Origin: Brachypodium distachyon
Taxonomy: Eukaryota > Streptophyta > Magnoliopsida > Poales > Poaceae
Reading direction: 5' to 3'
DNA: 64,000 nucleotides
Assembly (NCBI RefSeq): GCF_000005505.3
Contig: NC_016135.3
Location: forward strand, 17,640,613-17,704,612
How positions within the stretch are numbered: the first letter of the stretch is position 1; each line of letters starts with the position of its first letter. The translations under genes and the position numbers were made by a program. The notes below the pieces were generated by a model. The model was not told the origin of the DNA and did no database searches. It saw nothing but the letters and a program-made list of their open reading frames with translations. Shown here piece by piece: positions 46,939-60,216 of this stretch.

Positions 46939-49900
46939 TCAGACCAAATGTTGTACAGGTGAATCAGAAATAATTGAGCTCTTTGACGTCTGGACTTCCA
47001 GAGTTCTTTGCATAGCACAACGACACCTAAAATTTCAAAAGCACATGTTGTTAACGCAACTGCATGCGAATAAATCAGTTCAAATGCATGGCAACTGAGT
47101 TTGCAACTTTAAATGCAGCCAAGAAAGGGCGAGTGTCATATAAGTAAAGCTATGCATGTCAATGGTCAACAGTTGCTAAACTTATTGCTTCTAGTCCTAC
47201 AAACTTAAATTCCCCCTTTTGGCTCTTCGAAAATCAATCCAATGAGAGATAGCTTAGAAATGAAGCCTGTATCTGCCTCTCTGGTATTCAAATATAACAT
47301 ATTTCACATGGGAGAGCAATAACTTCATACTTTGACATGAGAGAGAATGTAATACTGGTTTGCAAAAATCAGTTTAATTTCAAATCATGGGTCCTTTTTT
47401 CATCTACTGGCTTGCTCAACCAATTTGCAATTAATGAAAGATTTGAACTAGCTTGCTCACTGCCAGTTTTCACGTGTTCAATTGGAAACGTTTTAAACAC
47501 CCTTACCCACCATGTGAAATTCGCTCTCAAGCCCCGCCCCACACATAGCACATGCATGCATATCATCCTGTTCTTTCGTCCTTGCTTTGTCGAAAAAGGT
47601 TAACCCAGAAGTGCTACAATTTGGATCAACTAACATTCGCATGCTAGTGCAACTCAATGTAAAATGTCAAGCTGGACCGAGAATGGAGATGTCTGACTGA
47701 AAGAGTAATGAGACATGACAATTGGATCGCCTTTAAAAAGCCTGTGTTATTTTAAGCCATGTTCTTTTCCTGGGTAATGGGTTGTTAATGTATATACTAT
47801 ATCCTTCCCGAAAAATGTAGGAACATTCCTAGTACGCAGTTACAAGACATTTGTTACTCTATCATGTATGACTATATGGGGTTAATGTCTTAACTAAATT
47901 GTCTGCACTGTAAGTATTAGTTGTAGTTAGTTAAAGTAATTTGAATTATACCTTTACGGTAAATATTCCTAGTACACAGTTACAAAACACTTGCTACCGT
48001 AACAAGTGTGATTGCAAGAGGTTAACGTCTTCACTACATTGCTTGCATTGGAAGAATGTATTAGTTGTAGGGGTAGTTAGTTAAAAACAATATGAATTTT
48101 ACCTCCATGGTAAGTGGTCCACAAACATGGAAGGAGAAACATCGATATCCTTGAAGTTTTCTCTTTTAGCCAAAACAGCTTTATATGGTGGTTCAGCTTC
48201 CTGGAAGTTCCAGCATTTCCAAAGAGGAAATAGGCCTCTTCTTTGCCGCACAATGTGAATGATTAAGCCTGGAAGAAACATCTCTGGAGGCTCCACTGGT
48301 ATTTCCCCATAAGATGTCTGATGCTCTTCCAAGCCAGAATCTTGTCCATCAAGTGGAATTCTCCGGACATCCTGATCAATGCTTATGCTTTGATAGCTCC
48401 TGTGCTCATCTACCGATGAACTGGATCCATGGTAACCACCAAAGCCATTTTGCAAATCTTGGAGGTCTGGCTCACTATTGCATAATGCGCCCTGGTGTTG
48501 AAATCGTCTTTCATTAGTCACTGCCCTCCCTATAACAGGAAAAATAAACTCAGAAAGACAATTGTAGAAAAGCAAAGTGTGCATAACAAAATAAAAAAAG
48601 TATATAAGATTTTTTCAAGTGGTCTTCTCATATGTTAATCAAAAGAGCGAAAAGAGAAGGTAAGAGAATTTCCTTCAAAAGTGTGGCTACCTGCTAGCCT
48701 TCCGTGATTGTCAACGTATTCCTCAACAATGTCAGGAGCATTACCCTGATACTTATTCATATTTAAAATTCTGCGAGCAAGTTTTTGTATCATTGCTGTA
48801 TCAGCTGGAGAGTTATCTGAAAGAGCACTTATTGCAGCAGATCGTAGCCTGAGGATTGAGTTGATTGAAAGGCGAGAAGAAAATTCATCATTGTTCACAA
48901 TGCTGGGAAAGAAAAGGACACATTCAGTCACAGATCTAATTAAACTTGATAAGAGGACATCACACCAAGAATTGAAGTTCCATTGACAAAGTAAGCTACA
49001 AACAACAAACAATTTTTATTCTTACGTTGTAACAAACTGAGAACAGGCTTCAGCTATTACAAAATCCACACAAGGAAGTGGACCATACGCATACACATGC
49101 ACGTCTGGATATCTGCCAAAAAGCTGGCAAACAACAAGTTAAACTTTGAAAAACTATGGGTATTGAATACTCCAAATAACGCCGCAAAAAAAAGAATACT
49201 TCAAATAACACTAATCAGCAGACACAGATAAGGAATTACAACAAGTCATGAACATAAGCAGAAAACAACACTTAGAATTACAGAACTTTATGCATATAAA
49301 ACTTGTGCAATGAATAGTTCATCAGATAATATTTAGTACTCCCTCCGATCCATAATAGTGTCTTGGATTCTTATTATGGAACGAAGGGAGTAGTTGGCAG
49401 TGCCAAAGTTGTGTTAGTCACTCCAAATGTGTCAAAATGAGAGCATAATCATGAAGTGGTAGGAGGGGGGTTGGTTCTGAGAGTCAGATCTGAGTAGGAT
49501 AAGGGTTCTTCATATGTCTAGAGCTCTAGACAAGGCCCAGTTTGACAACAGTGCACCATAATGCAGGTAAATAGGGAAGTCAGAAAATAAGAATGACAGA
49601 GTGAAAGAATATAATTAACAAAGAATATGTTCAAAATACCAGTGAAAGGTTCAACATGTTTTACCATCATTCCTAGGACTGTAGCAACAGCACCTCCTAA
49701 AGAATGCCCAACAAGACGAATTTTATACCCTTGACACTCACTGCCCTCCCGGAGCAGCATAGAAAGAAATCCAGGTTTTCTGGAGGGCGTGTGCTCTGAG
49801 TTTGCCATTATGGAGAGAGAGAGAGATTAGTCATTATAAATATTTTATCTTATCACATACAAATCAATCAAGTACATACATATATTGCATCTAATCTTCC

Positions 49901-52900
49901 AATGGTGTGTGATACTTTGCTAAAAGAAATAAAACATGATGAGCAGTACTAAATTAGCCCTGGCCATTGACGTGCTAACCACTAACAATTGGATGGCATA
50001 GTTTCGAAGATAGTGACATACTTTTTGTGGCAGCACTGTACCCAGCAGCTAATACAGTGAAATATACTGAACATGGAGTGTATAAGATTACAGGATATTA
50101 ACAGAGAGTAAACGTGAGCATGACTAAACCATTTCAGATATCAGAACTTGAAATGCTGAGCATTTATGTGAAAAACCAAACCTCCTGTGCAGTCGTTGAG
50201 TTGCATGAAAAGCTCCCTAGCAGCCTCTACAATTCCACCATGTCCATAGTGTGGGAATGTAGAGATAACTCTCTCCCTCGTAGTTACAGGTAATTGGTCA
50301 CTACTGAAGAAGAATGAGCATTATCAATTTATCATCCTTTTATCAGTTCTTCTACTACAAAATTATACAGTGGATCTAACTACCAGTCCAGAGCCCGCAA
50401 AGCAGCATTTGTTATGGATCTGTCATACAAGGACATTTGAATGTGTACTTTGGGGAGGAGGGGGATGTTCAAAATGTACATTCACATGAGCCTTTTGAAC
50501 AAAATTTCAATGCCATGGAAATCATATTTGCCACAAGCCTGAATAATCTATTAATCCAACAATGAGTACAATATCCATTTTTTAAAAATGTGCAAAACAA
50601 ACTATGCAAATTTTGGAAAGGATGATGGCTAAAATAAGCAAAACTAAAAAATGTTCAAAATACAACAAATGTAAGGGAGAGAAAGGGAGTTCAAGGATCA
50701 AAATCAACGGAAGTGAAGTTTTAGACCAAATTAAACATTTCTGAAAATTCAGGTATTATGTGCTATGGCAAGCAATCCCTGAATGTGTGTCCACGGACAC
50801 TAGCCACGGCCTTAAAATGTTAAACATTAATGTTGAAATGTCAGAAAAGGAGCTCACAGCAGGTGGTTCAAACATAAACAAGTTAATTTAAGCAATATAA
50901 GTAGAAAGAGGTCATGTAAGAACTGAAGAGGTGGCTATTCATATGGGCGTACTTTATTAGTCCATCCAAATCTTCCCTAGTGAAAGAGCATTCTCTGCAT
51001 AGTCCATCAGTTAGGAGATCCTCTGGTGTCTCTGTCCCACGCACCCCAATAAGAACCGTTCTTTTGTCATGGAGGACCACAACAAAGTAAGCAGCTTCAC
51101 GCTTGCTCTGCGCAGATGAATGAAGAACATAAGGAGATCAGATTCTCTTCAAGATATCAACAGGTTATTTTATCTACCGTATTTTTTTAAACTGTGTCAC
51201 AGTGCCTTCCTTAGAGTGAATGCATGTACAGTATTACAAGACATTCAGCACATAATGACAGACACAATGGGCCGTGCACACCAATTTCAGGTTCTCACAT
51301 ACTCAACTTAGTTAGATTATGTATATTAGAGTATTAGTAGAATACAGAAACTGGATACCAAGGATCAGTAAAATGAGCATAAAATGAAAGGTGTAAGCAA
51401 AGAAACCAATGCTATTCGTAAATGGTTGAAATAATTACATTATCCCACTTCACTAGACATTAATGAATACAAATGTTACTAAAAGAAATGTTTCACAGAA
51501 AAATGTTACTAATAGATGTGGTGTTACCTGACGAACACGGCCTCGAACCAGCGCTGTAGGTGCTATATCAACAAACCCAAGGAAAGCTGCAGCATGCCCT
51601 CGCCACCAATTATCACCATCAAGTGCAGGGCGCCTGAACAAAAATTGGTACCCAATAACCGTTACTCCCTTTGTCCAGGTATGTAAGGCCCGCACGGAAT
51701 TTTATGCTAAACTTTGACCAAAAATTACATTATAAATTTATTGTGACACAAAAGAGATATTGTTGGATTCGTACTGAAAAACAATTTCTAATGGTATAAC
51801 TTTTATATACATATCTTAAATGTTATTTGTATAATTGTTGGTCAAAGTTTGGCACAAAACCCAATAGAGGCCTTATAAACCCGGACCGAGGTGGTACTCA
51901 AGCGACGGGCCTCAGAGTGAACTTCTCCAAATCCTGTATAATTCCCATCAATGTGTCTCCTCACAGAACAGAGCTTTTGGCTGGAATCTTGGGCTGCAAA
52001 ATTGGCTCCTTCCCTTTTAATTACTTGGGTCTTCCGGTGGGGACAACTAGACCTAAAATCCAGGATCTCATGCCTGTGATTGACCACATCGATCGCCGTC
52101 TTGCTGTTTGCTCGTCCTTCCTCTCTTTTGGTGGTCGGCTGCAGGTGGTTAAATCTGTGTTGTCCAGACTCCCTGCTTATACTCTAAGCATTCTCAAAGT
52201 TCAGGAGGGTTTCATTGATGCTATTGATAAAAGACGAAGGGTGGCGCTTCGGAATAATCTGAATTTACTGGCAAGTGCAAGGCCTTGGTTGCTTGGGAAA
52301 GTGTCTGTAAGCCCAGGAGGCAAGGTGGTCTGGGCATTTTGAATCTTCACCTCTATAACAAAGCTCAGCTGATGAAGTTTCTCTTTAAGTTTTTCAACAA
52401 GCATGATACTCCTTGGGTTAACCTCATTTGGAACTCTCACTATGCCTCAACGTTGCCTCGACGCACTGACATCAAAGGGTCCTTCTGGTGGAGGGATTTA
52501 CTCGAGCTCCTTCCTGAATTCAAAGATATTTCTCGCTGTCTTCCGGGATGTGGCTCAACGATCTCCCTTTGGAATGATGACTGGGAAGGAGGATGCCTGA
52601 GCACAAGATTTCCTAGAATTTTCTCGTTTGCCACAGATACGAATGCACGCCTTCAGAAACTCTCCGAGGTGGCAGATCCTATGGAAATGTTCTCCCTCCC
52701 TTTGACCACTGAAGCTTTGGAGGAATTTCAGCTCATCTGGCAGCGTTTCAATTCTGTGGCAATTGATCCTGAGGACAAGGACACTTGGTTAGGCATCTGG
52801 GGAAATGGTTCCTTTAAACCCAGCCACTACTACAAGTATTGCTTCTCCGCCAGCTGTAATTCCGGGCTCTTTAGTATAATCTGGAAAAACAAATGTGTTC

Positions 52901-55900
52901 CCAAGCTGAAAGGTTTCTGCTGGCTACTCTCGCTGGACCGTCTGAATACCAGAGATCTTTGGACCGTAAAAACTGCTATAGGGATGGTGTGGTCTCCTGC
53001 GTGCTCTGTTCTTCAGGCTCTCGAGAAACCAGTGACCACTTGTTTTTCAGATGCAACTTTAGCACCACTTGCTGGGCCTCCATTAGTTTTGATCCCTTGC
53101 CGCAAGGATCATTCTCAAACATAATTAAAAGAGCATGTTCTTCTGTTCCTGCTAGATGTTACAAGGAGGTCTGTATCACGGCGTGCTGGTACATTTGGAA
53201 GCAAAGGAATGGGCTTATCTTCAATCAATTAGGTCCATCTAGAGCTTCTTGGTTTCAGGGGTTTAAGGAGGAACTGATTAGACAAAGTGTGCACTTCCCG
53301 GACACTTCTAGAACGGCTTTGATGGCCTGGCTTGTCTCTGTTTCTTTTGTGCCTTAAGGGCTTCTCTGTTTTCTTTGTCCTTGTTTCCCTCCCCCCCTCC
53401 CCTTTTTTTCTTTGTAAATATTTTTTGTTTTTATTAATATATATACTGTCGGAATCTTTCCTACAGTTTTCAGTAAAAAAAGAAGGAAACAACATCATAA
53501 GGTGTACTACTTTTCCATTGGAAACAAAAATAAGGGAAACACCACAAATCAACAATCATGAAGATGTGCATACGAAATGAATTTTAGATTGAAAGCACAA
53601 GTACATAACAAGATTTTTGGACATCAGATCAATGATTATTAAAAAGAAGAATACTCAAATCTAGGTCAAACACTAAGTCATTTCCACCTTCAAATCAAGG
53701 CTGTCAGCTGAACTGGCCTAAAATAAGATCACCAAGTATCACTAAGTAATAACAGAAAACAAGGGCGGTTTGAGAATGAACATAAAACTGAGAAGACTTA
53801 GTAAATACCTTCTGCGAGCCCATGGAGTTAAAACGCCCTGTCTATAAACCCATGCACAGGGAAACAAAATGGGATTTCTTCCGACATCAAGAAGTGGCCC
53901 CTGCAATAAGACCTTGTTCCATGCAATCACACAACCCATGCAGGCATGAGAAATATATCACAATCAGATAGTATCTAACCGTGTAACATGCTTCTGCAAA
54001 TGGATGGAGAATAACAGCTTCTTGCATGAGCATATGAGGTGCCTCCACGAGGTCAGTTTGCAAATCAGGCAAATTCCCATGCTTCTGCAATAGAGCAAGC
54101 CCTATAATACATACCATAGAAGAGATCTTCATTGTGCTGTTAGTACACAAATAATAACAAAAGTACGGTTCCACAAAAAAAAACAGTTTCGACAGCTGAT
54201 GATTTTGATATAATTATAGAATTGTAGATTGTTCTGCTGATACGGAGCACATTATACAATGGGTAAAGTTATACGGATAGGTAGATCTATAACGGGCTTT
54301 TCCTTGTTGGTGGTGGTGAAGTGACTCATCTACTGACCACAGAATATAATACTAGGAGTAAATCCCTGTCTTTTGGACTTAGCAGGTAGGGAGCTGTGCA
54401 ACCTAACCAGTGCTAGAAGACAACTAGTGGAATTAGAAGGCAAGGGAAAAGGGAGACCATGGAACTACAACACGAGCAGCATTTTGCTTCCGGTATTTAT
54501 TTCGAAATCTTACGGGTTTTGATTTTCTATCAAGTATGCTCTCAAAAAAATCTTATCAAGTAAATTGCATCAAGCCCACGTGTACAAACAACACAAATTG
54601 CTGGCATATTTAAATATATGCAATCACGATAGTAAATCATTCATGTACTCTAAATTTGTGCAACCAACTCACCAGCATCTGAAAAAAAGCCTTATATTTG
54701 ATTGGTTGAGCAAGCTAGAGTTACTTACAAGATACATTTTCCCCTCCGGCTTACAGGGTCAAGGGATAGGAAATGTAAATATTTAAGCTCTTCTTGCTTT
54801 TATACAGAAGTCATCTTTCAAGGTAGAAGTGGACAGGACACTGGACAGGTTGCAAAAACTTGAAATACATACTACAAACAGGTGATTACTAAATGTGAGG
54901 CATTTGGTATGGTACAAGTGAATTCTGTATTGGTGATAAAGTACTAGAAAAGCTAGTGAAAATTCAAATAGGCCACTAAACATATTTGATATTAAATCAC
55001 TTAAAAACAAAGCTAACCTGCTATCAGTTCCAAATGGCCTGTTCCAGAAGCACGATATGCAACCAAATCACCCAGAAGTCTTGCCACTGAATAGACCTCG
55101 TCTTCTTCCAATACAGTTCTAAATCAGTACATAAGATGAACGTAAATAGCCTAGTAAAATACAACTGTTGTAGTGTCAAATGACCGGATGTGAACTTACA
55201 GATACTTCGCACGCCCTAGGCAGCATAAAGCTTCACGAATTCCATGATCAAACACTTCCCTGTAATGAGCTTTCCATGCCATATCATGTGTTGCATAGAA
55301 CGATCGCCATCTCAATATATCAGAACCCGTGAAGCACTGAACGATGACCACAACCCAGGAAAGGATAAGAAACAGAGCAATTATTGCTCGCTTTGAGATC
55401 CGGTCATTTTCATCCTGTCCTAGATTAAAAGTAAGACAAACTAATTATGGGAGCAGAAGATACACATATGGAATAGATATAAAATCAAATAATACATATT
55501 CAAGTAGACGCTGAACAAAACATGATGACCCCTCAAAATGTATTTGCTTTCCTATTATTCTAGTATATTCACAAAGGTGAAAACGGCAATACATAAGAGT
55601 AATTAGCGCTCTCTTTGTACCATTTAAACATAAAATTTCATATGGAAAATCAAGAAAAATATTCTCAATAAATGTTTTGTGTGAATGAAGTTTACTTCAC
55701 AGTGAGCTTCAGCAAACAAAGGTTAAAGGGGTTAGGTTCAAAGCTACAATATACAACTGATAACTGTTAGTATTAACCAACTCAAACATACCAAAGAAAC
55801 AGGATGTGGATCTTCTTTCATTTGGAAGATCTCTCACAATGACAAACATGAGATAAATTGCCCCAACAAGCTGCAATGCACCAACAGCCATACCCAATCT

Positions 55901-57583
55901 AGTCCACCACAACCAGCATTTATACCTCACCTGTACAGTAAAATAAAAGTAGCAACACGATAAATCAGTGGAAAGTAAACTGTACTCAGATCTAACTTAA
56001 GTTAAACAACCCCATTTTAACAAATGTGCATATCCCATCATTGACTGTGAATACTTGTTTTGGTTTCGATTCCTTTAGCACTCCCTTTTTGTCCCTTCAT
56101 CTCTGTCCTATTATCTCAGGCAGAATGTAAACATGAATAACTGAATATAAATTTGCTTCAAAGGTCCACCGACGTGTCTCAACAGGGAATGCTCAATGTG
56201 CTAGCATTGCTCTTTAAGGTTTTGGTGGAAAACATTGTTAACATGCAACTCTTACATAAGATATAGACAAATGACGTTACAAAGTACCGCTTGTACAAAG
56301 TACTGATCCTAATTATGAGAACAGAACGAGAGCATTAGTGCTCACGGTTGTCTTAATAAAAATGCCACAGGTGCTACAGCCTGTTGGTCAAGGTTTTTAA
56401 ACCTTAACTAGAAAGGCGAGTACCTCCAGCTCAATAAAGCAATAGAACCAACTCGACGCAAATGCTAGAAATCCTATTAGATCTCAGGTTTTGGGGCAAC
56501 CTCAGTTGCCAATCAAATGTAATGATGTGCATCAGTAATAAGCAGGAATCCAAAAATCGGTTCATTCTGACTGACAGGACAAATGAATCTAAATAAGAAG
56601 TGTACAGTGCATATGATTATTTCTAAATGATCGTGTCATGATTGAGCAAATCACATTCAACTTACAAGCTCCTAACGGGATCGTACCACATAAGAATATA
56701 TGCATCGTACGCGTGCATCATTCATGTGTGTTCAACTAAAAGGTTGGGACCACAATCCTCAATTATACTTTATGATTTCTCAAGAACATTTTCCAGCTTG
56801 GCAGTGCTATCAAACTTGTGCATCAAGTTAAGCTCTTAACTTAAAGTATCCACAATACCTAATCATTGACTGGATTTCATCACTAGGAGAATACCAGACT
56901 GCAAGCTCAACTAAAGTCACAGCATTGTAGCAGCACTGGCAGCCGATATCTTCCATCAATTACACCAGCAAATGCAATCGCATCAAAACCATCTACGATT
57001 AAGCTAGTTCCTAGCAACGACCAAAGCAACTCAACACCAGGTCAAATTACCCTGAATCTTTTTTTTTTGCGAGGAACCCTGAATCTTAACCACTCTCAGA
57101 TGCACAATGAATCTCATGGGTTTGTGCTGAAACCAGTCGAATCTAAGCTAAAATTCTATCGTACCCGAATCCAACCCCCAAATGCACCCACCAGAAGTGA
57201 TCTACCAAACTAGCAACCAGAGAAGTTCTGACCCTGATCTCGTGGCGAGCTACGACGTCCTCGGCGACGGAGGCGGCCCCCTCGTCGAGGTGGCGGCGAG
57301 CAATGGCATCCGCCGTGGCGTGCTGGGCTCTCGCGGTGCCCAGCATGGCGAGCACCCTGACCCCGGCCATGGCGGGTACGGAGGCGAGCGCGAGCCCGCT
57401 ACCACAGCCTGGCGGGAGCACGGCGTCGATGAGGTATAGCCCGAGCAGCAGCACCGCGAAATTGAGGCCGCCCACGAGGAACGAGACAACCCGCACCATG
57501 CCGACCCGGAAGGAGGTGGCCCCGCCGGCCGACACCGACGCGGCCGCGGCCGTCGAGGCCACGGACTGGCCGGCGCCGGCCAT
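46939..57583 (-). CDS. Class 3 lipase, sn1-specific diacylglycerol lipase-like, 787 aa
   Basis: I could chain 14 exons: 57583-57233, 55930-55792, 55419-55200, 55118-55018, 54101-53980, 53900-53809, 51633-51528, 51107-50953, 50303-50182, 49795-49665, 49123-49026, 48902-48691, 48529-48103, 47026-46939. All are GT-AG, phases agree, and the sum is 2364 nt (787 codons plus TGA). Four hydrophobic segments lie at about 28-53, 62-82, 128-149 and 172-192, giving a membrane-anchored enzyme as in animal DAGL. The alpha/beta-hydrolase follows: AAYFVVVLHDKRTVLIGVRG with TPEDLLTD, then the nucleophile elbow LVGHSLGGAVA (Ser about 501), YPDVHVYAYGPLPCVD, and PGLIIHIVRQRRGLFP holding the likely catalytic His. 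It should release a fatty acid from diacylglycerol, but substrate is inferred. Introns carry a LINE and MITEs. Confidence 0.92.
47829..48108. repeat. ~138-bp tandem duplication across a splice donor
   Basis: 47829-47966 and 47967-48108 are diverged copies (ATTCCTAGTAC-CAGTTACAA to AATTT-ACCT). The right-hand copy contains the 3' edge of lipase exon 13 and its donor (minus strand GGAG|GTAAAATTC); the left copy, in the intron, retains a donor-like AAAG|GTATAATTC. Confidence 0.85.
49339..49390. mobile_element. 52-bp miniature Stowaway
   Basis: CTCCCTCCGATCCATAATA... and ...TTATTATGGAACGAAGGGAG are inverted ends with almost no interior, flanked by TA (49337-49338 and 49391-49392). It lies in a lipase intron. 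Confidence 0.9.
51665..51894. mobile_element. Stowaway MITE, ~230 bp
   Basis: CTCCCTTTGTCCAGGTATGTAAGGCC at the left is inverted at the right as GGCCTTATAAACCCGGACCGAGG; TA dinucleotides flank it (51663-51664, 51895-51896). It lies 32 bp upstream of lipase exon 7 in the intron and directly abuts the 5'-truncated LINE. Confidence 0.88.
51897..53478 (+). mobile_element. 5'-truncated LINE (L1-type), 3' half of ORF2
   Basis: Plus-strand frames encode the C-terminal half of an L1 ORF2: GLRVNFSKSCIIPINV, FNYLGLPVGTTRPK, FGGRLQVVKSVLSRLPAY, VAWESVCKPRRQGGLGI, ISLWNDDW, WKNKCVPKLKGFCWLL, and the zf-RVT zinc segment CVLCSSGSRETSDHLFFRC, ending near 53357 (VSVSFVP stop). Frame changes occur near 52240 and 52960, so it is dead. 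A T-rich 3' UTR and a short A run (53474-53481) close it. It is in the intron between lipase exons 6 and 7, antisense to the host gene. Confidence 0.9.
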
Positions 57584-59165
57584 AGCGGGCCTCCGTCGGT
57601 CGACCGGCGACGGCGGTGGCGACGAGGGCGCGCGGCGGCGGGGAAGGAGGAGGAGGCGGCGGATTGGGAGGAGGAGCTGGGCGGGAGGGGTTGTGGTGGG
57701 CCCGCGGCAGGGGAGGAGGGGCTTTCTAGACATCATCCGGCCGCTGCGGCCATGGAAAGCGGGGGGCGCGGGTGGTTGGGGACGGGTACGGAAATAGAAA
57801 ACTGGGAGGAGGGAGTCCGCCTGCTAAATTGTTCCGGGGGCGTTTCCGAGGTCGTCCAGCTGAGCAGAGCTGAGGATGATTGCTGAATGCTGACTGGCAG
57901 TTGCTTTAAAATTTCGTTTCTGCGTTCTATAGCTGTCTGCCATTTGGATTCGGTACCAGGAGTAGATCATAGGCTAATGTTCGGCGAGCGGGACCACGAA
58001 TCGTCCATTCGAAGCAACTATTTTCATTTTGTGTTTAAATAAGTGTACTTATTAAGTATATTTGACTTAGAACAAAAGGTAGAAGTATACTTATATGAGT
58101 ACGGAGGGAATAGATCAACCTTGCAAAATCTGTAGCGAGTTTGCTGCAGATCAACAGAACCGCGGATCTAGGATTATCACAATATAATTGTGTTGTGCAG
58201 ATATTTAAGATACAAAACATAGGTTTAAATTTTCTTAAAATTACAAATTAGCTTAAAATTGCTCTCATTAAATTGAGCAAAATTTTGGAATCCGAAACAT
58301 AAAAGTTCTAAAATTGGAGACATAAATAATTCGGCTTTCATCAAAATCACTGAACTTTTAAGTCGTGATAGTGTCCACTACTTGAACCATCAAGGTGAGT
58401 CCATGAGATAGATGTCAAAGAGTTATTGGAGCAATTGACAGACTCGTATGACGTTATCGACGGTCTACCAATAGAAAGGTATTTGAACTATTGAGACATA
58501 CGAGATGTAAAATCTTTTTTTAACTTTCGTTCTCTAGTGGGCTTGGGCAATGACCTCCCAAATTGGCTTGACAGTGAAAACATTCGGATAATACCGCATC
58601 CAACCTCACGAGTCATGAAGACAAGCATGTCTTCTATCAGTGGTGGTCAGAGGTTAGGAGATGCTTAACATGCATGCTCCTGTTATTGTTCAGTCTAGCA
58701 CTCTAGCACGGTGCGCAAAAAGAGTCCACCCATTGACAGTACACAACATTTCAACTTTGACACCATGGAAAATACCATTAGAACTGGCTCGTGGCTTCAC
58801 ATATTGCGTTCCTCTTTCATGGCTTCAACCACCGTCCACCGGTTCAAATCCTTGCTCGACTCGTGGCTCTTTATAACCAAAATTTTCTTCCTTTTAGTCA
58901 CCACAAGTTACCGAATTATGGAACATATTCAACTGCAACATCTACAAGGGTTAAGTTCGAAAAATTAGTACGAATTTATACTAACCTTGTTAAATTCACG
59001 ATAAATATAAATTTGTCCTAAATTCATGACACTTATTATTATTATGAATCTAAGGAAGTATATCATATCAATAGCAGAGATAATCAGTCGGTCGAAGAGT
59101 TGAACCGTACCAGTAGCCAACCAAGACGAGCAATCGTGTAAAGAAATATTGGTGGCAAAATATAA
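57584..59165. other. Lipase promoter and intergenic
   Basis: 57584-57860 is the GC-rich leader/promoter of the minus-strand lipase. A fragment with GAGTACGGAGGGAATAG at about 58097-58113 is the end of a decayed Stowaway. No gene is supported in the rest. Confidence 0.5.
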
Positions 59166-59248
59166 TGCTGGCTGTGGGGTTCGAACCCACGCGCACTTCT
59201 GTGCAGAAGATCTTAAGTCTTCCCCCTTAACCACTCGGGCAAACCAGC
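59166..59248 (-). tRNA. trnL-UAA: tRNA-Leu (anticodon UAA)
   Basis: Read on the minus strand, 83 nt fold as a type II tRNA: acceptor GCTGGTT pairs with AGCCAGC, discriminator A; D-arm GCCCGAGTGGTTAAGGGG; anticodon stem GAAGA/TCTTC with loop CTTAAGA, anticodon TAA (Leu, UUA codons); a long variable arm TGCACAGAAGTGCGCG; T-arm with GGGTTCGAACCCC, which is also the pol III B box. There is no intron and no encoded CCA, and T-rich sequence follows about 6 bases downstream. The plastid trnL-UAA has a group I intron, so this is a nuclear gene. Confidence 0.95.
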
Positions 59249-60216
59249 ACTGACTACCCAAAACACTTCCTGAACGTATTTGATTTAGGTTGGTGATGCC
59301 GTGGAGCCGTTCTTCCTGACTCCTGAATTCACGTTCAAAGTATCTCAGTCAAAGTATTACCGCTACTATTTGTTTACCGTCGTAGATTTAGCAGGTAACA
59401 CTTTCTTGGCCGTCTCATGGATTATGACTATGTCATTTTGTCAGCATTATTAGAACTGGAGAAGAAACTTGTGACCACTTTTCTTATGGCTTTCTATTGT
59501 TTTTCGAACAATCTACAGATTTATAGAGAATTTCTTGTCCTTAAGTCGTTAATTCTAAAGTTGTTTCCTCATATACCCCTTCCGCTCTTAAATGTAAAAA
59601 GTCCTAACTTTGTCCAAAATGAAACTTCTAAAATTTTGACATGCTTTATCGAAAATCTAGGAACATATATGACTGTCAATTAGTTTTATGTGATCCATCA
59701 TGATATAAACTCAACAAGCGGCGTAATTTGTAGGTGACAAACCACTGCCACCATTTGAAAATTTTTATAGAAGGAAATGACAGGCTACTTTAGAAAAGTG
59801 AGTTGCTCAAATCAATTCTAGGAGGACTTGATAGTACCCCATGTTCAGGGCTCCCCCCCTTCCCTTGAAATCTGAGTCAAATTGTCGGAAGATCTAAGTC
59901 AATATTTTTGGCCGTTGGATCTAAACCTGACCGCTCACGCTTCTTCGCCCTCCCTCTATCTAACCGGTTGTCTCCCCAACACGTGGTCAGCGCCGCTATC
60001 AATTTGCCTCCCCTCCCCTCCCCGCCCTAGCCATCCCCACTGTACATAGTGAGTAAAGCATCACATATTTTCCACTAGTTCAGATGTGCGCAGTGTAAGG
60101 TGAAACTCGGTATGAAAGATTGAAATGGAAGAAATTAAGTATGCAAGGGATTTAATCTCATTCCGCCGCATAAATCAAACTTCCTCTGGCACGGCAAGAA
60201 ATACAACATTAAAACC
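59249..60216. other. Intergenic, no gene seen
   Basis: A decayed MITE-like stretch (CCGCTCTTAAATGTAAAAAG near 59581, AAAATTTTGACATG near 59630) is the only repeat I recognise. Confidence 0.45.

Noticed and set aside
59166..59248. Plastid-derived tRNA
   Set aside because: The plastid trnL-UAA contains an intron and a different body; this is an intronless nuclear-type tRNA-Leu.
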